A stretch of DNA of 62,000 nucleotides from Glandiceps talaboti (Eukaryota > Hemichordata > Enteropneusta > Spengelidae): positions 9,950,322 through 10,012,321 of the forward strand of contig NC_135570.1 in assembly GCF_964340395.1 (NCBI RefSeq), given 5' to 3'. The notes below the pieces were generated by a model. The model did no database searches. It worked only from the letters and a program-made list of their open reading frames with translations, and was not told the DNA's origin. How positions within the stretch are numbered: the first letter of the stretch is position 1; every line of letters begins with the position of its first letter. This document shows, one piece after another, positions 1 through 13,645 of the stretch. Made by a program: the position numbers and the translations under genes.

Positions 1-2214
1 CACATAGCTTTTGATGAGATTATATAGGGTTATGTAAGCAAGGCGACAAATCTAACACAACAACCAATTTATTGTACCTTCAAACATCAATGACATGGGA
101 AAGATAAGATTCCCATACATACATACATACATGATAAATATCTCTATGTAATGGAATACGTATTAAAAGGATTACACTTTATACGACATTGACATATGTT
201 ACAGTAACCTTCGTATACATGAATTTATGGTTTGATAGATGTCTGCATTACTTATGTTAAGATGGTTTCGATATAGAAATTGGTTTGTTTTTCAGTACAA
301 TAATACGCTTTGGTGTCATTTTTCAGGCTTACACAGGTGCCAATGATAAGTTCTCCATTGTGTTATTGCCACATGTTGTAACATTAGTACGGCTGATGGA
401 TCTAAAATGATTCTAAGCTGTCTATTGTTTCACACAGTCAAAGTAGAATGACAAAAGTACAGATGTTGTCATCTATTTTCGAACGGGAACAGTTATTTGT
501 GTGATTTGAGTATACAAAATTATTAAATCCATACTGAAGGACGAGTCCTTCCTGTTGCATTTTAATTTTGCCCACCGGGGGTGTGTAAGCCTGTCAGCTG
601 GACAATAGGCCTTTCCAAAATTTGCCATGTGGCGCTCTACTTCCTGTCTGTGTGTACCTTGGGGGTATACATGGTATAGGTTACTTGGTTAATCATAAAG
701 CACTGCTGCTTTTCTCGATGTCTGAACAATAAAAAAACATCCTTGATTTACATTTCTAAAGAATACCAAGGGACAAGAAACACTACTATGAGGTGCTGAT
801 ACCCTCAATTTGAGTGAGGGCGCTGTATTCTCAATTTCCTGTTTGCAGTCTGGAATGGCCTATTCCTCTATTTTGAGTTGTAATCTTTTCAAATATGAAA
901 TGATGAATGCCTTTACATTAAAGCTCTACTCGCTGCAAACTTAAAATGTTTTGTTAGGTTTAACTTACACCCTGAACAGTATTGCATTACTTGTGGGTAA
1001 ATACATTAAGGATAATATCAACCACTGATTAACATGTACGATGTCTAATTATTGGTATTTTAACATTTTTAGTGAATACATCGTGGTTACACTGTGTAAT
1101 CGAAAAATGATACTCCATTTACAACTAGGGCAGTTTTGAGAAGGCTACATATTCAAAATCAAACTTGATGTAAACGTGCCACTACACCACCTACAGATGA
1201 CATTGACCACTAATTAACATATACAATATCTTTTTTATATGTAATTCACCAATTTTAGTGGATATGTATATTGATTAATAAATATTCCAGTTGCAAATAG
1301 TGCAGGGTTAAACACCAGTTTGAGAGTAAAATCATGTATTATCAACTCAGACTATGCGTAGTCATAGAATAGGGTATCTATGAATATACAACATTCGTCA
1401 TAGCATACCACAAAATGACCATAAATAGACATAACGAATCAAAATAACGTCACAGTTCACGTAAAGGTGGTGTAAATTGTGAAATGTTGGCGTTAATGCT
1501 GGAGTAATCTCTTAACGCTGACAGATGATAAATAGTAGCAATTTATAACTTTTAGTTGTCGTTTGGAGATATGAGAATTATATATTAAGTGAACACTGAT
1601 TATAAGAAAAATTGACTACTTTACGACGCACGTGTCTTTGACATAAGGTTTATACTCTGGACAATATTCAAATGGAGAATAGCTCTCCACTTGGGATAAA
1701 TTGAGTATGCATAATAAACTATAATGATGGTGATTGTTTTGCAAATTTAATTTTTTAAGCATTGAGCGTCTAACATGGTGGTAAAAAATAAAAAATACAG
1801 TTAAAAGATCTTGTAATGATCAAAATAGCATATATAAATTGTGCAACTTAACGTAAAAAACACAATGTACCGTTACGTTCGAACCATTAACAATATGGAG
1901 GATGTGTATGTAGCATTATATATACTAGAGTTTGTGTTATTTATTCCAAGCTATAAACAATAATTTTAATACATGCTTTCGTTCAATATGGCCACCAAGA
2001 GGTGTGTGTGCATATTGTAATTATATACAGGCATGGCAAACAATAGTGATAAAAGGGTTATAGTTATATAAAAAAACGAGGAATAAAGTTTTAAAGATGT
2101 GAAATAAAAACCTTGTAACTAATTTAACTTAACCCTTTTGCGATGACATGAGGAAAGCATTTCATTGAGATTTATAAAGGTAGATTAACCCGTGTTTTTG
2201 TGTTCTATTTACAG
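1..2214. other. Unassigned, A+T-rich; one dispersed repeat
   Basis: I find no supportable exon here. About 780-1330 is a copy of dispersed repeat D (CACCCTGAACAGTATTGCAT, then two diverged blocks with ACCACTGATTAACATGTAC and ACCACTAATTAACATATAC), also present near 26830-27130 and, reversed in part, near 50630-50760. A CATA tetranucleotide run is at about 115-132. Confidence 0.5.
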
Positions 2215-2254
2215 CTTTTGACCAAAGAAACGGTACATATCGTGATGCCTTAAG
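2215..2254 (+). CDS. Candidate 40-nt internal exon, gene unknown
   Basis: A strong acceptor (TTTTTGTGTTCTATTTACAG) is followed 40 nt later by a near-consensus donor (AAG then GTAAGTAT). One frame is open, entering with two bases and leaving in phase 2, and reads FDQRNGTYRDAL. I do not recognise it. Short open frames are expected by chance, so the case rests on the paired splice sites only. Neighbouring exons were not found. Confidence 0.25.
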
Positions 2255-3209
2255 GTAAGTATTTTTATTGAACAGTTTAATTAGTTCTTTAATCATATAG
2301 GTTAATTCACATGGGATTAAACAGTTTTTCATAACACATCATATAGCGTGAAGTATTTCAATTGGTCCGTCACACTTACAAGTTAGTTTACATATAAAAT
2401 TTGTTGTATCATACCAAATGACGTTAGGCACTTTAATTGTTCCTCTAGGTTAATTTACATATTCATTTAGCCTCATAGTGTACACTGACGTCATCATTTT
2501 TATTTATCCTTCAGTTGATTTTCATTAATATTTTTCCTTTTACGAATAGTAATGACATTAGGATTTTTAATTAGTCTTTTAAACTTATTAATTAAGTAAT
2601 TTGCCACAAATCAGTAAACACCGACTCAGGTGTGGTTGTATAGGAGAAGGTTGTGAATTTCACGGCCAACAAAGACATAGAATATAATGAAATCAGGCGT
2701 TTTAATTGGTCTTCTCAACTTATTGATTAATTCCCAGGTTTTATAAGCAATAAGAAAAGCGAAAAGCCACAGCAAACACTCGCTCCGCTATGGCTCTTAA
2801 AGAATAAACTGTGTATATTTAATTTATGTGATTTAATTTGTCCTATATTATTCATAGTTAATTTATACATACATTTTGAAAACATAATAGGCGTTAAGCA
2901 ATTAATCGGCCCTGTTTTCTAAAGCTTATTATTGAGTTCCAAATATTCCGAAATGTAATGGCGTAAAGCGGTTTAAATTTGTCCTTCAGCTTTATTACTT
3001 AATTTGCATATTCAATATTTCTATAGCATGAAATGACATGTAGCATTTAAGTCTTTTAATTTATTAGGTAATTTACATATCAAATATCTCGACGTTAGAT
3101 ATGTTATTGCAACTTTCTGGTTAAAGGGACATTGGGCCAACCAGAGATACTATTATATCCTGTCAATAAATACTTATATAGACAATATCTAGCGTTTCTG
3201 TAGCTATGT

Positions 3210-3211
<2 letters not shown>

Positions 3212-3288
<77 letters not shown>
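3212..3288. repeat. (AT)n(AG)n compound microsatellite
   Basis: About 38 bp of AT followed by about 38 bp of AG. Confidence 0.95.
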
Positions 3289-3291
<3 letters not shown>

Positions 3292-3410
3292 ATATCATAT
3301 CTCCATTTAGTGCTGCCAGTGTTATGCATGTACATTTCTATAGGAGATGATGTCAGTGGCACTTTTAATTAGCCATTATTTCAGGTAATTAGCTATTATT
3401 CCTTCATTCT

Positions 3411-3736
3411 TATTTTCGTTCAGTCAATAAAAATATGAGTGGCCTAAGGGGCCTTATCACTACGAGTCAAAGATAACCCTATGCCAGAAATATGTCCCTG
3501 CTGAATGAGGAAAACAGCGGGAATACTATAATCATACCACATCGATATAATTCATAAAATAATTATCAAATATAAAATATTACAAAAAATTAAGAAGGAT
3601 TTGAAAATTTTTACTCGTATTTTGAGCATTGCAGAACCAATGGCGTAGACAAACGTTATGATGACGTAGAACGACCAGGATATATATCCAATGTTTTTGT
3701 TCGAACGCGGTCAGCTAGGCTTGCGTGTGGCATAAT
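3411..3736 (+). mobile_element. Dispersed MITE-like family A, copy 1
   Basis: Shares GTGGCCTAAGGGGCCTT, TCACTACGAGTC, CAGAACCAATGGCGTAGACA and GAACGACCAGGATATATA with copies at 13646, 17408 and 57726. Diverged and non-coding. Confidence 0.6.
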
Positions 3737-4500
3737 TTACATTATATCTGATGATGTTAAACCTGTCAACTTTTCTCTCAAACTTATCAGTTAAATAAGA
3801 TGTCAATATTTAAGGGGATGTCAGTATTGCTTTATGACAATAGCTAATGATGCATACCATTCCAATTTGTCTTGCCAACCTTTAAGGTTACTATGCTCTG
3901 GCTTGTTTTCAATTTCCTCTTATTATCATTTCATATATCTGGAAATCTATTAAATTTTGCAGTTTGATAGCTCCAGGGATTCATTTGCACTACCAGTCAA
4001 CTTGATTCTATTTTCATACATACGATGTTTTATGGCTCCAAGCAGCTTCATTATACTGTAACCTGCCCCATAAAATAGGGCTGTGGCCAGTCGGCTATCA
4101 TAAAGAATTACCACCAACTTCTTAATTAGATATTTCTACCAACCTCTTGATTAAAATAGATTAAGTTCACTCCACTCCCTCGAAAATACGTTGGAATGGA
4201 ACGTCGAGGATTGTATTTGATATAAAGTCAATAGCAGAGTACAGATCGGGTGACTACAATGGAGTCAATTAATTATGCATTAGACAGAATATAAATAATA
4301 ATGGATGATGAAAGAGGCATATCATTAAATTAGTTTTAAATGATGGTCAAGTTTTATCAATCTCATGACATTAAGAACTCATTATCACGCGGGATTTAGT
4401 GACCACAGTTTATGGTGGACTTGACTTGCGACAAAAGAAAGGTATCAGGCAGCCATTGTTGAACCAACTTAAGTGGTTAATATGATGAAGTTTTCTACCC

Positions 4501-5435
4501 GTAACGTCATTAAGACTTCATGGTATAAACTATTTCATTAGTCTGATTATTTTCGAGTAGATAATTGTACCTGTCTGTCGTTAAACCTGTTTGATTTATG
4601 AAAGTTCAAACGTAGACGTTACCTCTGTAAGCAAACGTGTATATATATTTTGCCATGGTACTAAATATGATTACGAATCGAGGTGGTTACCAAAATAAAA
4701 CACCTCAAAGGAAAAATCCAATCTGTCATGTTTCTGCCTTATAAATTAAAGTTTAATACACTTGTATCGATTATTGTTATCAACTTATGTATGAGTTTGG
4801 GTGATAAAATAGCCACAGTCTCTGTCAACACAAAGACAATGTGGTAAAGATGATGTTATATCTGCAAGATTTCGCCACAAATACGCTTGCAGATAATCCC
4901 AAAATGGCAGAAAACATTAAATGCAGTTGGACTTCTTTGCACGATTTAAAAGTTGCATAAATTAACAGATGTTAGAGATGTTATTTTATCACCCAAAACC
5001 ATATCTAAGTTGATAACAATAATCAATACAAGTGTACTGAAGGCAGAAAGTTTGACTAAACTTCTTCTTTAAGTTGATAGTAATAATCAATATAAGTATA
5101 CTGAAGGCAGGTGTTCTATAATCTATAGTTTTTCAGACACGTAATTAAGACTTTATGATATGAACTAGTTCATTAGTCTGATTATTTTCGATAAGGTAAT
5201 TGCACCTGTCTGGCATTGAACCTGTTTGACGTATGAAACATAGATTTTATCTCTGTAAGCAAACATGTATATATATATTTAGCCACAGTACTATATGTTT
5301 ACTAATCAAGATGGTTACCCGCATAATCAATACAAGTGTACTGAAGGCAGAAAGTCTGACTAAACTTCTTTAAGTTGATAGCAATAATCAATACAGTTGC
5401 ACTGAAGGCAGAAAGCCTGACTGAACTTTTAATTA
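4501..5435. repeat. Rearranged tandem and inverted repeat block
   Basis: Two direct copies of about 200 bp start at 4501 and 5141 (shared blocks TCATTAGTCTGATTATTTTCGA and CTCTGTAAGCAAAC with GTATATATAT; offset about 640 bp). Between them is a foldback: 4733-4812 matches the reverse complement of 4981-5048. The right arm's module (TTGATAACAATAATCAATAC then AAGTGTACTGAAGGCAG) recurs directly at 5071-5110, 5322-5351 and 5372-5411. Non-coding. Confidence 0.75.
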
Positions 5436-8400
5436 AAACAAAACGTTTCTTTCTTTCTTGATTCAGTGTTTAAAATACACAATAGATTAAAAGAGAAAAT
5501 AAGCTATTTCAAAACATGTTATTTTTTTTATCAATATTTCAGTTTTATATATACATTTTCTGTATTTTGATTTCTATTGTGTTGTAGTCTCCTACAGATA
5601 TCCATCATACTTAAATATATTCGAATATTATGAATACTAATATTTTAACCAATACACACAACATATTTATGATAAACTGATAGCTTTCGACAGCACACAA
5701 TCAGTTTTTGAATGATTTAAATGACTTGCATGGTAATAAATACAGCAACGTGACAAGGTGCTTTCCTTGCCAGGGACCCCTTGCTTTATAATCACTCCCT
5801 CGTTGTAACAATTTAAACACTATCATAACAGACATATTTTATGTTTTGGCGACAGACGATGGACGTATGGTGACATTTTGACTGAAAAGCAGTGTCATAT
5901 ATATACAAATTAACTATTGAGCAACAATCTATGTATATATATACAGACTATGCATGCATTTAGATCAATTAATTGTGTGTACATTATTTTCACATAAATT
6001 TATAACCTCAATTTATACGTTGGCATTAAAGTCACGGTGATTAAGTTGTGCATCATGTTTCATTTACAATTATTCATTACCCTGTGTGAACAAATAATAA
6101 TGATAGATTTTTTTGCTGTTATAACCATCAAAGAAGTATGTAACAATTTTAGCGAGATTGTTGAAGTCTCATGTTCTTTAAATACTTTTTAGTTTGTTAT
6201 TCATTTTTAAATAAGAAGGTTGAGGACTGTTTGTTATACTTTATTGTTAGAAAGTAAAGAAACTGTCCTCAACCTTTTGAATTTTTTTCCAGTTACTAGT
6301 AGTCAGGGCTCTACAAATTCACCCGACTGTTTCGCATCACTCACTCAGATTATCTCTTCACATAGAACAAGAAGGACATACTTGTGTTAAATATTTTATT
6401 CAAATAAAGAATTAAAAAAGGCCCGGAGACTTGAGCAAGTGTAGTCAGCAGTGTACAACCCATATATTCGTATTTTAAGATTTCCACTTAGTTACTAATG
6501 AAAGGTTTTCAAATTACTATTTCCACTTTGGTTGATTGGTTTTGGTATGTACCGTTGCCTGTTATGTGTATTTTTAATACTGTATGTCACAGACAAGTTA
6601 AAGAAACATGTCTGTGTGTATGTATATATCGTTGCTGTAATTGCTCCTACATTACGATGTATGGTTCATTGAGGTGTGAATATACGGGGAAGGTTAAACA
6701 GTGCTCCTTGTAGCAACACTTCAAGTAGTGGAAATAGAATTGTAACCTTGTTGTAATCTTGACCATACAATTGTCCTATAAGACTATATTCGTTGGTTTC
6801 TGGTGTTTGATGCTTTTTCTCTAGTCGTGTATTTTCAGACGTTACCTCAATCAGGAATATACAACATTCTTGATTGACATACTAATTCCAAATTCATATT
6901 TAATATATATCCCTTGCAAAAAGACTTCTATAGCATGGACACGTCCTCAGGATTATATTATTTCATCCTGCTAAGGGGTTCCCGCATTGGATTTGACACA
7001 ACAAAAGGATAAGCTGTGTTCGCAAAATTTAACTTCGCTATTTCAGACCTGATGGCAAACTTCGTGGCATACTCTAAAAGTACCTGAAATATCGTTAGAT
7101 ATCATATAAACAACAGGTGGTTGTTAAGCGTCACTGTTTGCTCGTGTTGTTAATGTTAAAATAATTTCGTGGACTGTTTGGGGATGATTAGAAAATCAAT
7201 AATGTAGTTGCAGACGTGTTGAGTGCCATATATTTTGTGTATTGGCACACTACAGCCCTATTTCATTTGGTCAGGCAAAGAATTCATGATTTATTTTGGT
7301 GTAGATACACAGGTATTTTGTTTTATGTGGTTTATTTGAATGATTGACCCTGAACTCCTCAGTGCCATGTTTTAGACATTCACCGCTTAAGAGGTCATGT
7401 GAGAACAAAGCAGTTTTGGGTATGTTTAACATTGCTGGTAGTAGTATATTACTTGTTACTAATACAGCTCTGAGTATCAAAAGATGTATGAACAACATTA
7501 TCCTTAATAACTCAATTTTACCACATCCATATAGATGCGCGATTTCAAGTGAAAAAACTGAATTTTATAGTCGATATTATTTACAAAAATAGAACGCTCG
7601 CATGATTTTTATCTGCTGAAACGTATTTTACCAGTTATGGAAGAGAAACTTGTCATCTAAATGTACAGAAAGATGTCACATAGAGAATCAGGACTTTCCG
7701 TCGTTTGAAACATCCCTGCGCCATGGTTCTCGTTACGTTTGTAATGTCAGCATCGTCGCCTCATAAATATTTCCATGCACCATTTTCACTGAGATCCAAG
7801 GGCTATATTCATAAAATAAATCCTTTGCTACATTCATTTTTCATAGTTCTATATAACCACGTCACTCACAAGAGAATTCTAACTTAAAGGCAGAAGACGA
7901 CAGATCCTCCAGGTGACCCCTGCCATATTTGGTCGTTGCACTCATACCAAACATTATGTGATACCTCAGGATATAAATGGAAAGGAAATTGAGTTGTAAT
8001 AATACGCCAATTTACAAACAATGTCTCCCTTAATGAAAATGTCACTTCTATTGTAAATTAGAAGCTATTCAATACATACAACAGTCAACACGTCCGTATC
8101 TAAGTACTTATGTTATGTGCCGAGAGACATGTATTCATAATTTAGGTTGGGATAATCCCTGTTGGCCATCCTGCGGCAGGATGAAATTATTAGCCAAGTA
8201 ACGGTCGACGGAGTTCTCGAGGGTTCTGATATTAGTATGACTGTTTACATGGAGACATCTTTTAGGAAAAACGACTTTCTGAGAACGAATTCAAGATTAT
8301 GATAGATCATTTTTTTCTGGATTGGATTATTAATCTATATGGAGGAACGGATATAATTTTCACATGATGAATAGCCTATGGAAGACAAAATATTACATTT

Positions 8401-8840
8401 GAGACTCACATAAATATAATTTAGCAATATACGCTCTGTGAATCATAAATCTACAGGGGACGAATATCTTATTAAACCACAAACTCACGAATACATTGTG
8501 CCCTTTAATGCTGTTTGTAAATCCTAATCTCATGTTTTTATATGATATCTGGTAGTGGAATGGCGTTTGACCTGACCTGACCTTATACAATTCTCTTTAA
8601 TTAGGACATTTTCAAACACGAAGCATGATAGAAGTGTACTGATTCATCTGTTATAAAACCATGGCGATATATGCCACATTTACTTGTAATCCTTTGATAT
8701 TTTGTCCCTAAACGTCAATGTTAATTAAGTTTATAAGGTAGTGGTTTTTTTGTATGTAATTGAAATTATGTATTGTTATGTATGAAACTTTTCAAATTCA
8801 GAAATAAAATTAATACTTAAAGAGAAAAAAAAACCATGGC
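5436..8840. other. Unassigned sequence
   Basis: No exon, RNA gene or clear repeat supported, apart from the hairpin at 6216-6276. Short open frames on both strands at 7270-7600 overlap each other, have no recognisable domain and are at the length expected by chance. Confidence 0.4.
6216..6276. repeat. Hairpin, 17-bp stem
   Basis: AAGGTTGAGGACTGTTT and AAACTGTCCTCAACCTT form a 17-bp stem with one mismatch and a ~27-nt loop that can add a short CTTTA/TAAAG stem. The size resembles a pre-miRNA, but nothing else supports one. Confidence 0.6.
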
Positions 8841-8844
8841 GATA

Positions 8845-8983
<139 letters not shown>

Positions 8984-9887
8984 TGGTAATATTTGATCGT
9001 TTCGATGAATCATTTAAAATGTAGTCGCACACAACACAATGTCAGCGAACAGATGGACCTCTTTGCTTCAACACAAATGATAACATTTATTTATACATTC
9101 TGAGGCAGCCATATTTTCTAATTTCCATAAAATTAGCATATAATTAGCATAAATTTGGGGCTACCTAATGCGTTATTTTTTCTGCTGGACATGGTACTTC
9201 TGTGTTGTAACAACCTAAAAATCAAACAACCTCTAAAAAAAATTCCCCAGGTAGACTACACTAGTACACTCAATTATCCATGGTAAACACTGTGCTGTTA
9301 ATGGGTTAATAAAATGTTGTCTCATTTTATAAATATCAATATATTTATTATTCACTTTATAGTCATAGTTGATTTTTTTCAGGAGGTATACTTTGTACCA
9401 GATTTGGAGTCCTACTCACACATTTTGAAGAATTACTTTAGATTGACTGTGTTTTAATCATCTACTTAACCTTTATAGTATAGAATTAAGTTCCTTAAAC
9501 CAATCTCAAGAAGCTTAACGTGTACTATAAAGTTGCAGAATAAATTGCATGACCTAATACTTCTGTAACGTCACGCAAAGGGATTTACATCTGAAAGAGT
9601 GTCTTAAAATACGTGATGAAATATCAAATGTGAAAGAACGATTAATCAGAAAACGTTTGAATCCTGAAAAAAAACTTGACAATTCTAGACATGTCTCTAG
9701 AGATATATCATCGATGTTAAATCAATCATCAGTTAATGATGCTCATTTTCTTGCAGTCATCAAGTGGATTACTAAAGTGCCATTTGATATCATTCAACTG
9801 AATCAACTGAAGTACCAAGAATATATTAAAGGTACAGTTAACTAAATCTCTTGCATTTTGAAGACTCTACAGGCAAAAGACACACGT

Positions 9888-9889
<2 letters not shown>

Positions 9890-9926
<37 letters not shown>

Positions 9927-9927
9927 A

Positions 9928-9988
<61 letters not shown>
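9890..9988. repeat. (AC)n(AT)n compound microsatellite
   Basis: About 34 bp of AC, then about 60 bp of AT broken once by TATGTATA. It is the mirror order of the tract at 8846. Confidence 0.95.
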
Positions 9989-9989
<1 letters not shown>

Positions 9990-12435
9990 CATACATAAAT
10001 TGTTGTTATTGACCCCCGCCTCAAAGATTTGGATGCTAACAAAACTTTGAGGCTATTTTTTCAGTTGGCCACCATGTGCAACATACAGGGGTACTTTGAT
10101 GGGCTTGAAGGGTATAAGTGACCTACCCATCTTCCTACATACCCATCCATCGCTCTCCCTATCTATACCTACCCATCCCCTTATATACCGACAGAAATAC
10201 GTAGTATCAACCCATCTACCTAAGACTGCAATAGTTTGGTAATACACCCCTTAAATATTATTGAGATCACCAACGTTTCGAATAAATATTCTTTAACTGA
10301 TAGTTATACGACGTCCAAGATCATTTCGTGGATTTAAAATGACAATTGTTTTGGTAGATGGCTGTTATTTGAGCTATAGGTACTGTGTTCGTGACCCAGT
10401 CAAGGTATAGATTATTTTTACAAACAGTTTACTGAGAAAACAGGATTGCACAATTAATTGGACAACAAAGTCTTGGGCGAAGCAGCACATGTGTTTATGG
10501 GTTGACTGACAGTGTAACGATTTGGTTTGTCATTGTAAAGGTTAACAAGATTGTGGACGGTGACATTGAACAAAATAGCAGACACGTTCATTTGATGGTT
10601 AATGAGTCTGCGGACAGTTTCATTGTGTAAACACTATCGTGTTAGTCTCCGGTTAAATTGAATTGAGAGCATAGTTGAAGTAATGGGGATGAGATGGAAA
10701 GTAAAATTATAGGTAGAGATAGGATAACCATGTGAACAAGGAACAGTCTCCAAATACATACACATATACCTAAAATAGATCCATGCCTTAGTTTGATATT
10801 AAATGAATATTAATGTTGCTGATCATTCAATAATGACAATGTAGCATTTGGGATTTCTTTATTCATTAATTTGGATGGTCCCATGGTTTTCTACTCGACA
10901 GGTGTTTTGTCAAACTGTATAACGTTTCGCAAATACAAGATAAATGCGAATTTTAGTAAACTTTCCAAACAAACATGTCACAGAATGTGACATCATATAT
11001 CTCACCTTTATTAATTATTTTTTGAAAAAATAATGTGAGCCTGATAATAAATGTAGTGGCTAGGTTGTTGATTCACAGACAGAGTAGGAGACAACTATCT
11101 TCTACTAAGTATCTCCGAGGACCGAAGGCAGAAGTCTCGGAACGGTTAATGTTTTGATAAAACTCTACAGTTTGGTTCACTACCTTGTGAACGTTAACAA
11201 TGCATATCTCTGTCCAATAAAAAGCATCGCTCCCTCAATATCATTTCAATTCTCTGAGATTCTCGAGTGGCCATGTTCGTATTCTCTTGTTGGTTTTCAT
11301 TATAATTCTACTATAGGTTAGTCATTGAATGACATAAGGGGTTTAGTAAACGTTCCCAATTGGTGAAAGTTCTTACGTTTTACAGATAACAATATTGAGC
11401 ATGTTTACTATGGTTGTGTTATCAGTTAAGTCTTCGATTGGGAACATCTTCTTGGCTCGAAAAACAAGCTTATCAAAGCACATTCATAGAGTTTCCAGTA
11501 ACTGCGTTGGTTTTGTATATGCATAAGGGATAACGAAGTGCATTTCGTATTTATATGTTAATCCTTACTGCAGTCTTCTGCTAAATCCTATTACAAAACT
11601 CAAGGTAGCATGGGTAAAGTGTGTGTAAGCTATATTCAATATTGCTCCCAATCCAATGTAAATGCTAAGTATTCTTATCACAAATCAGGTTTTAACTTGA
11701 CATTGATTTATCTTATATTGTTACGGATGTCGTTTAGAAAATCAGCTTTCCAATAACCCATTTAATTGCAGTCACACAACAGAATTCATTTGATATGTTA
11801 TAGCTGACGTGTTGTTATTCGTAATGTAGTGAATAGTTAGTTTAGCACAAGAACTCAATTGTAAATCTAATTGTTAGTTTTCTAATTGGACTATTTTTTC
11901 CAATAATATTGTGCACACGAAAATATAGATAAAAATATAGAAAATCAAATATCCGACCTCTAATTTGGATATACTAGCTGAAGGTCAAAAGGGTTAGTGA
12001 GTAACCATTTATCTTTGCCTTCACGTGTCATCATTATCATCACTATCACCTCAAACCCATCTTTTGACATGTTCTTCTTGACTATCTCCCTGTCTTGAAG
12101 ATTACTACTATGACCAGTGACCTCTATACTCATGCAATATTAGATGTTAGATGTCGTGACAAGACACTTCAGTTATACATCAACAACATCTACGACGTAA
12201 AAATGTAATCTTGTTCTTTTTTTTTAATAAGACATAGCGAAGGTCAATATCCTACGATGCATTATAATTAGAAATAATAACATCGTGTGAAACGTTAGAC
12301 GCTTTTAATCATGGATACGATACACATTACGTTTTAATAGTTATTGCTTATTATAATTTGTTAGGTAAGTAAGAGAATGCACCACCCTAACGCAGTGTAT
12401 TTCTCACATATAAAGACGTTCGCCCAAACACATAG
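9989..12435. other. Unassigned sequence
   Basis: Nothing recognisable. There is a short CCTACCCATC-type imperfect repeat at about 10120-10215 and otherwise unique A+T-rich DNA without supported exons. Confidence 0.4.
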
Positions 12436-12514
12436 ATGTATGTATGTATGTATGTATGTATGTATGTATGTATGTATGTATGTATGTATGTATGTATGTA
12501 TGTATTTATGTGTG

Positions 12515-12565
<51 letters not shown>

Positions 12566-12886
12566 TTGTGTATGTATGTATGTATGTATGTATGTATGTA
12601 TGTTTGTATGTATGTATGTATGTATGTATGTATGTATGTATGTATGTATGTATGTATGTATGTATGTATGTATGTATGTATGTGTGTGTGTATGTATGTA
12701 TGTATGTATGTGTGTGCGTGTGTGTGTGGTTGTGTATGTATGTATGTATGTATGTATGTATGTATGTATGTATGTATGTATGTATGTATGTATGTGTGTG
12801 TGTGTGTGCGTGTGTGTGTGGTTGTGTATGTATGTATGTATGTATGTATGTATGTATGTATGTATGTATGTATGTATGTATGTATT
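12436..12886. repeat. Compound (TATG)n/(TG)n array with higher-order structure
   Basis: Blocks of TATG alternate with TG blocks, and the order TATG, TG, CGTGTGTG, GGTTGTG recurs three times, the last two periods being about 85 bp. All four long open frames over it (MYVC on one strand, HTYI on the other) are products of the 12-nt translation period of a tetranucleotide. Confidence 0.95.
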
Positions 12887-13005
12887 TTTGTCACATAAAA
12901 CGAATACACATACAACAGCAAGATCACAAGATAAAAACATGCATGTTATGTTTTTGAAAATGTGTGACTGGGGACTGTCACATTAAGAGAGGTTATACCA
13001 GCTGT

Positions 13006-13213
13006 CTATGACGAGCCAGCAACATACTTTCTAAAAGCTCTCTTGAAATACTTGTTACTGTTGATAGATCTTATTGAGTATGGTAAACTTATTTCATATC
13101 GTAGCTCCTTGATAGCTAATTGGCCAAGTTTACGTTTGCTCGCTGGAACAAGGATTTGTGAATTTGCCACAGCGACCGCACGTTGTAAGAATGATTTGGC
13201 AAGGGAAAATGAT
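13006..13213 (-). CDS. Possible terminal exon of the tentative minus-strand gene
   Basis: An open frame of about 93 codons on the minus strand ends in TAG at 13006-13008. If entered at the acceptor CACACAGTTTCTCAG (exon start 13213) it joins the phase-2 end of the candidate exon at 14119-14209, and the four-exon model then gives about 135 residues. The tail is Lys/Arg-rich (NSNKYFKRAFRKYVAGSS). I recognise no family, the acceptor is mediocre, and the opposite strand is open over much of the same stretch, so this may be chance. Confidence 0.18.
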
Positions 13214-13645
13214 CTGAGAAACTGTGTGGTAATTAACTGACGAGCAATCATGTATAAATAAGCAAACGTGGTCGTCAAGTCGTTCATATATATTAAAATA
13301 TGACTTCACTTAGTGTCTGAAACGAACTAAAAGTTACATATCTGACCATTTTCTTATAAAGTGTGTGTAATAAAAATGTGTGGTAGGTGCTGCCCCATAC
13401 GTCTAGACAATAAAAGACATGGGAAAAATATAAGAGAGTTGTACAACAAAACAAAGGTATGGGACAATTGATGATGACGTTTAGCAAAAAAGACCAATTT
13501 TTGGACTAATCTTAGCACAGATATTCACAATGGGGAACTTCCAAGTTAGTTAAGTGACAGTCTATCTTTACTCCTGTGTGTGTATTAAAATATGATCTAC
13601 TTCATTTATATCTTTTGTGTTGATTTGAATTATCTAGCAAGTGTA

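Noticed and set aside
327-410. Frame after the acceptor GTGTCATTTTTCAG reading AYTGANDKFSIVLLPHVV
   Set aside because: Only 27 codons, with no donor or polyadenylation signal to pair; expected by chance.
9383-9457. Possible terminal exon (+) after the acceptor GATTTTTTTCAG, reading EVYFVPDLESYSHILKNYF, with AATAAA at about 9540
   Set aside because: It looks protein-like, but about half of all acceptor-like sites in this A+T-rich DNA have one frame open this far. No upstream exon or family match.
9558-9845. Open frame of about 95 codons on + strand (contains LKIRDEISNVKERLIRKRL)
   Set aside because: No canonical acceptor before it, no recognised family; the donor-like AAG then GTACAG at its end is weak support.
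12361-12986. Open frames of 140-190 codons on both strands (MYVC / HTYI repeats)
   Set aside because: They are direct translations of a TATG/TG microsatellite, open in several frames on both strands at once.
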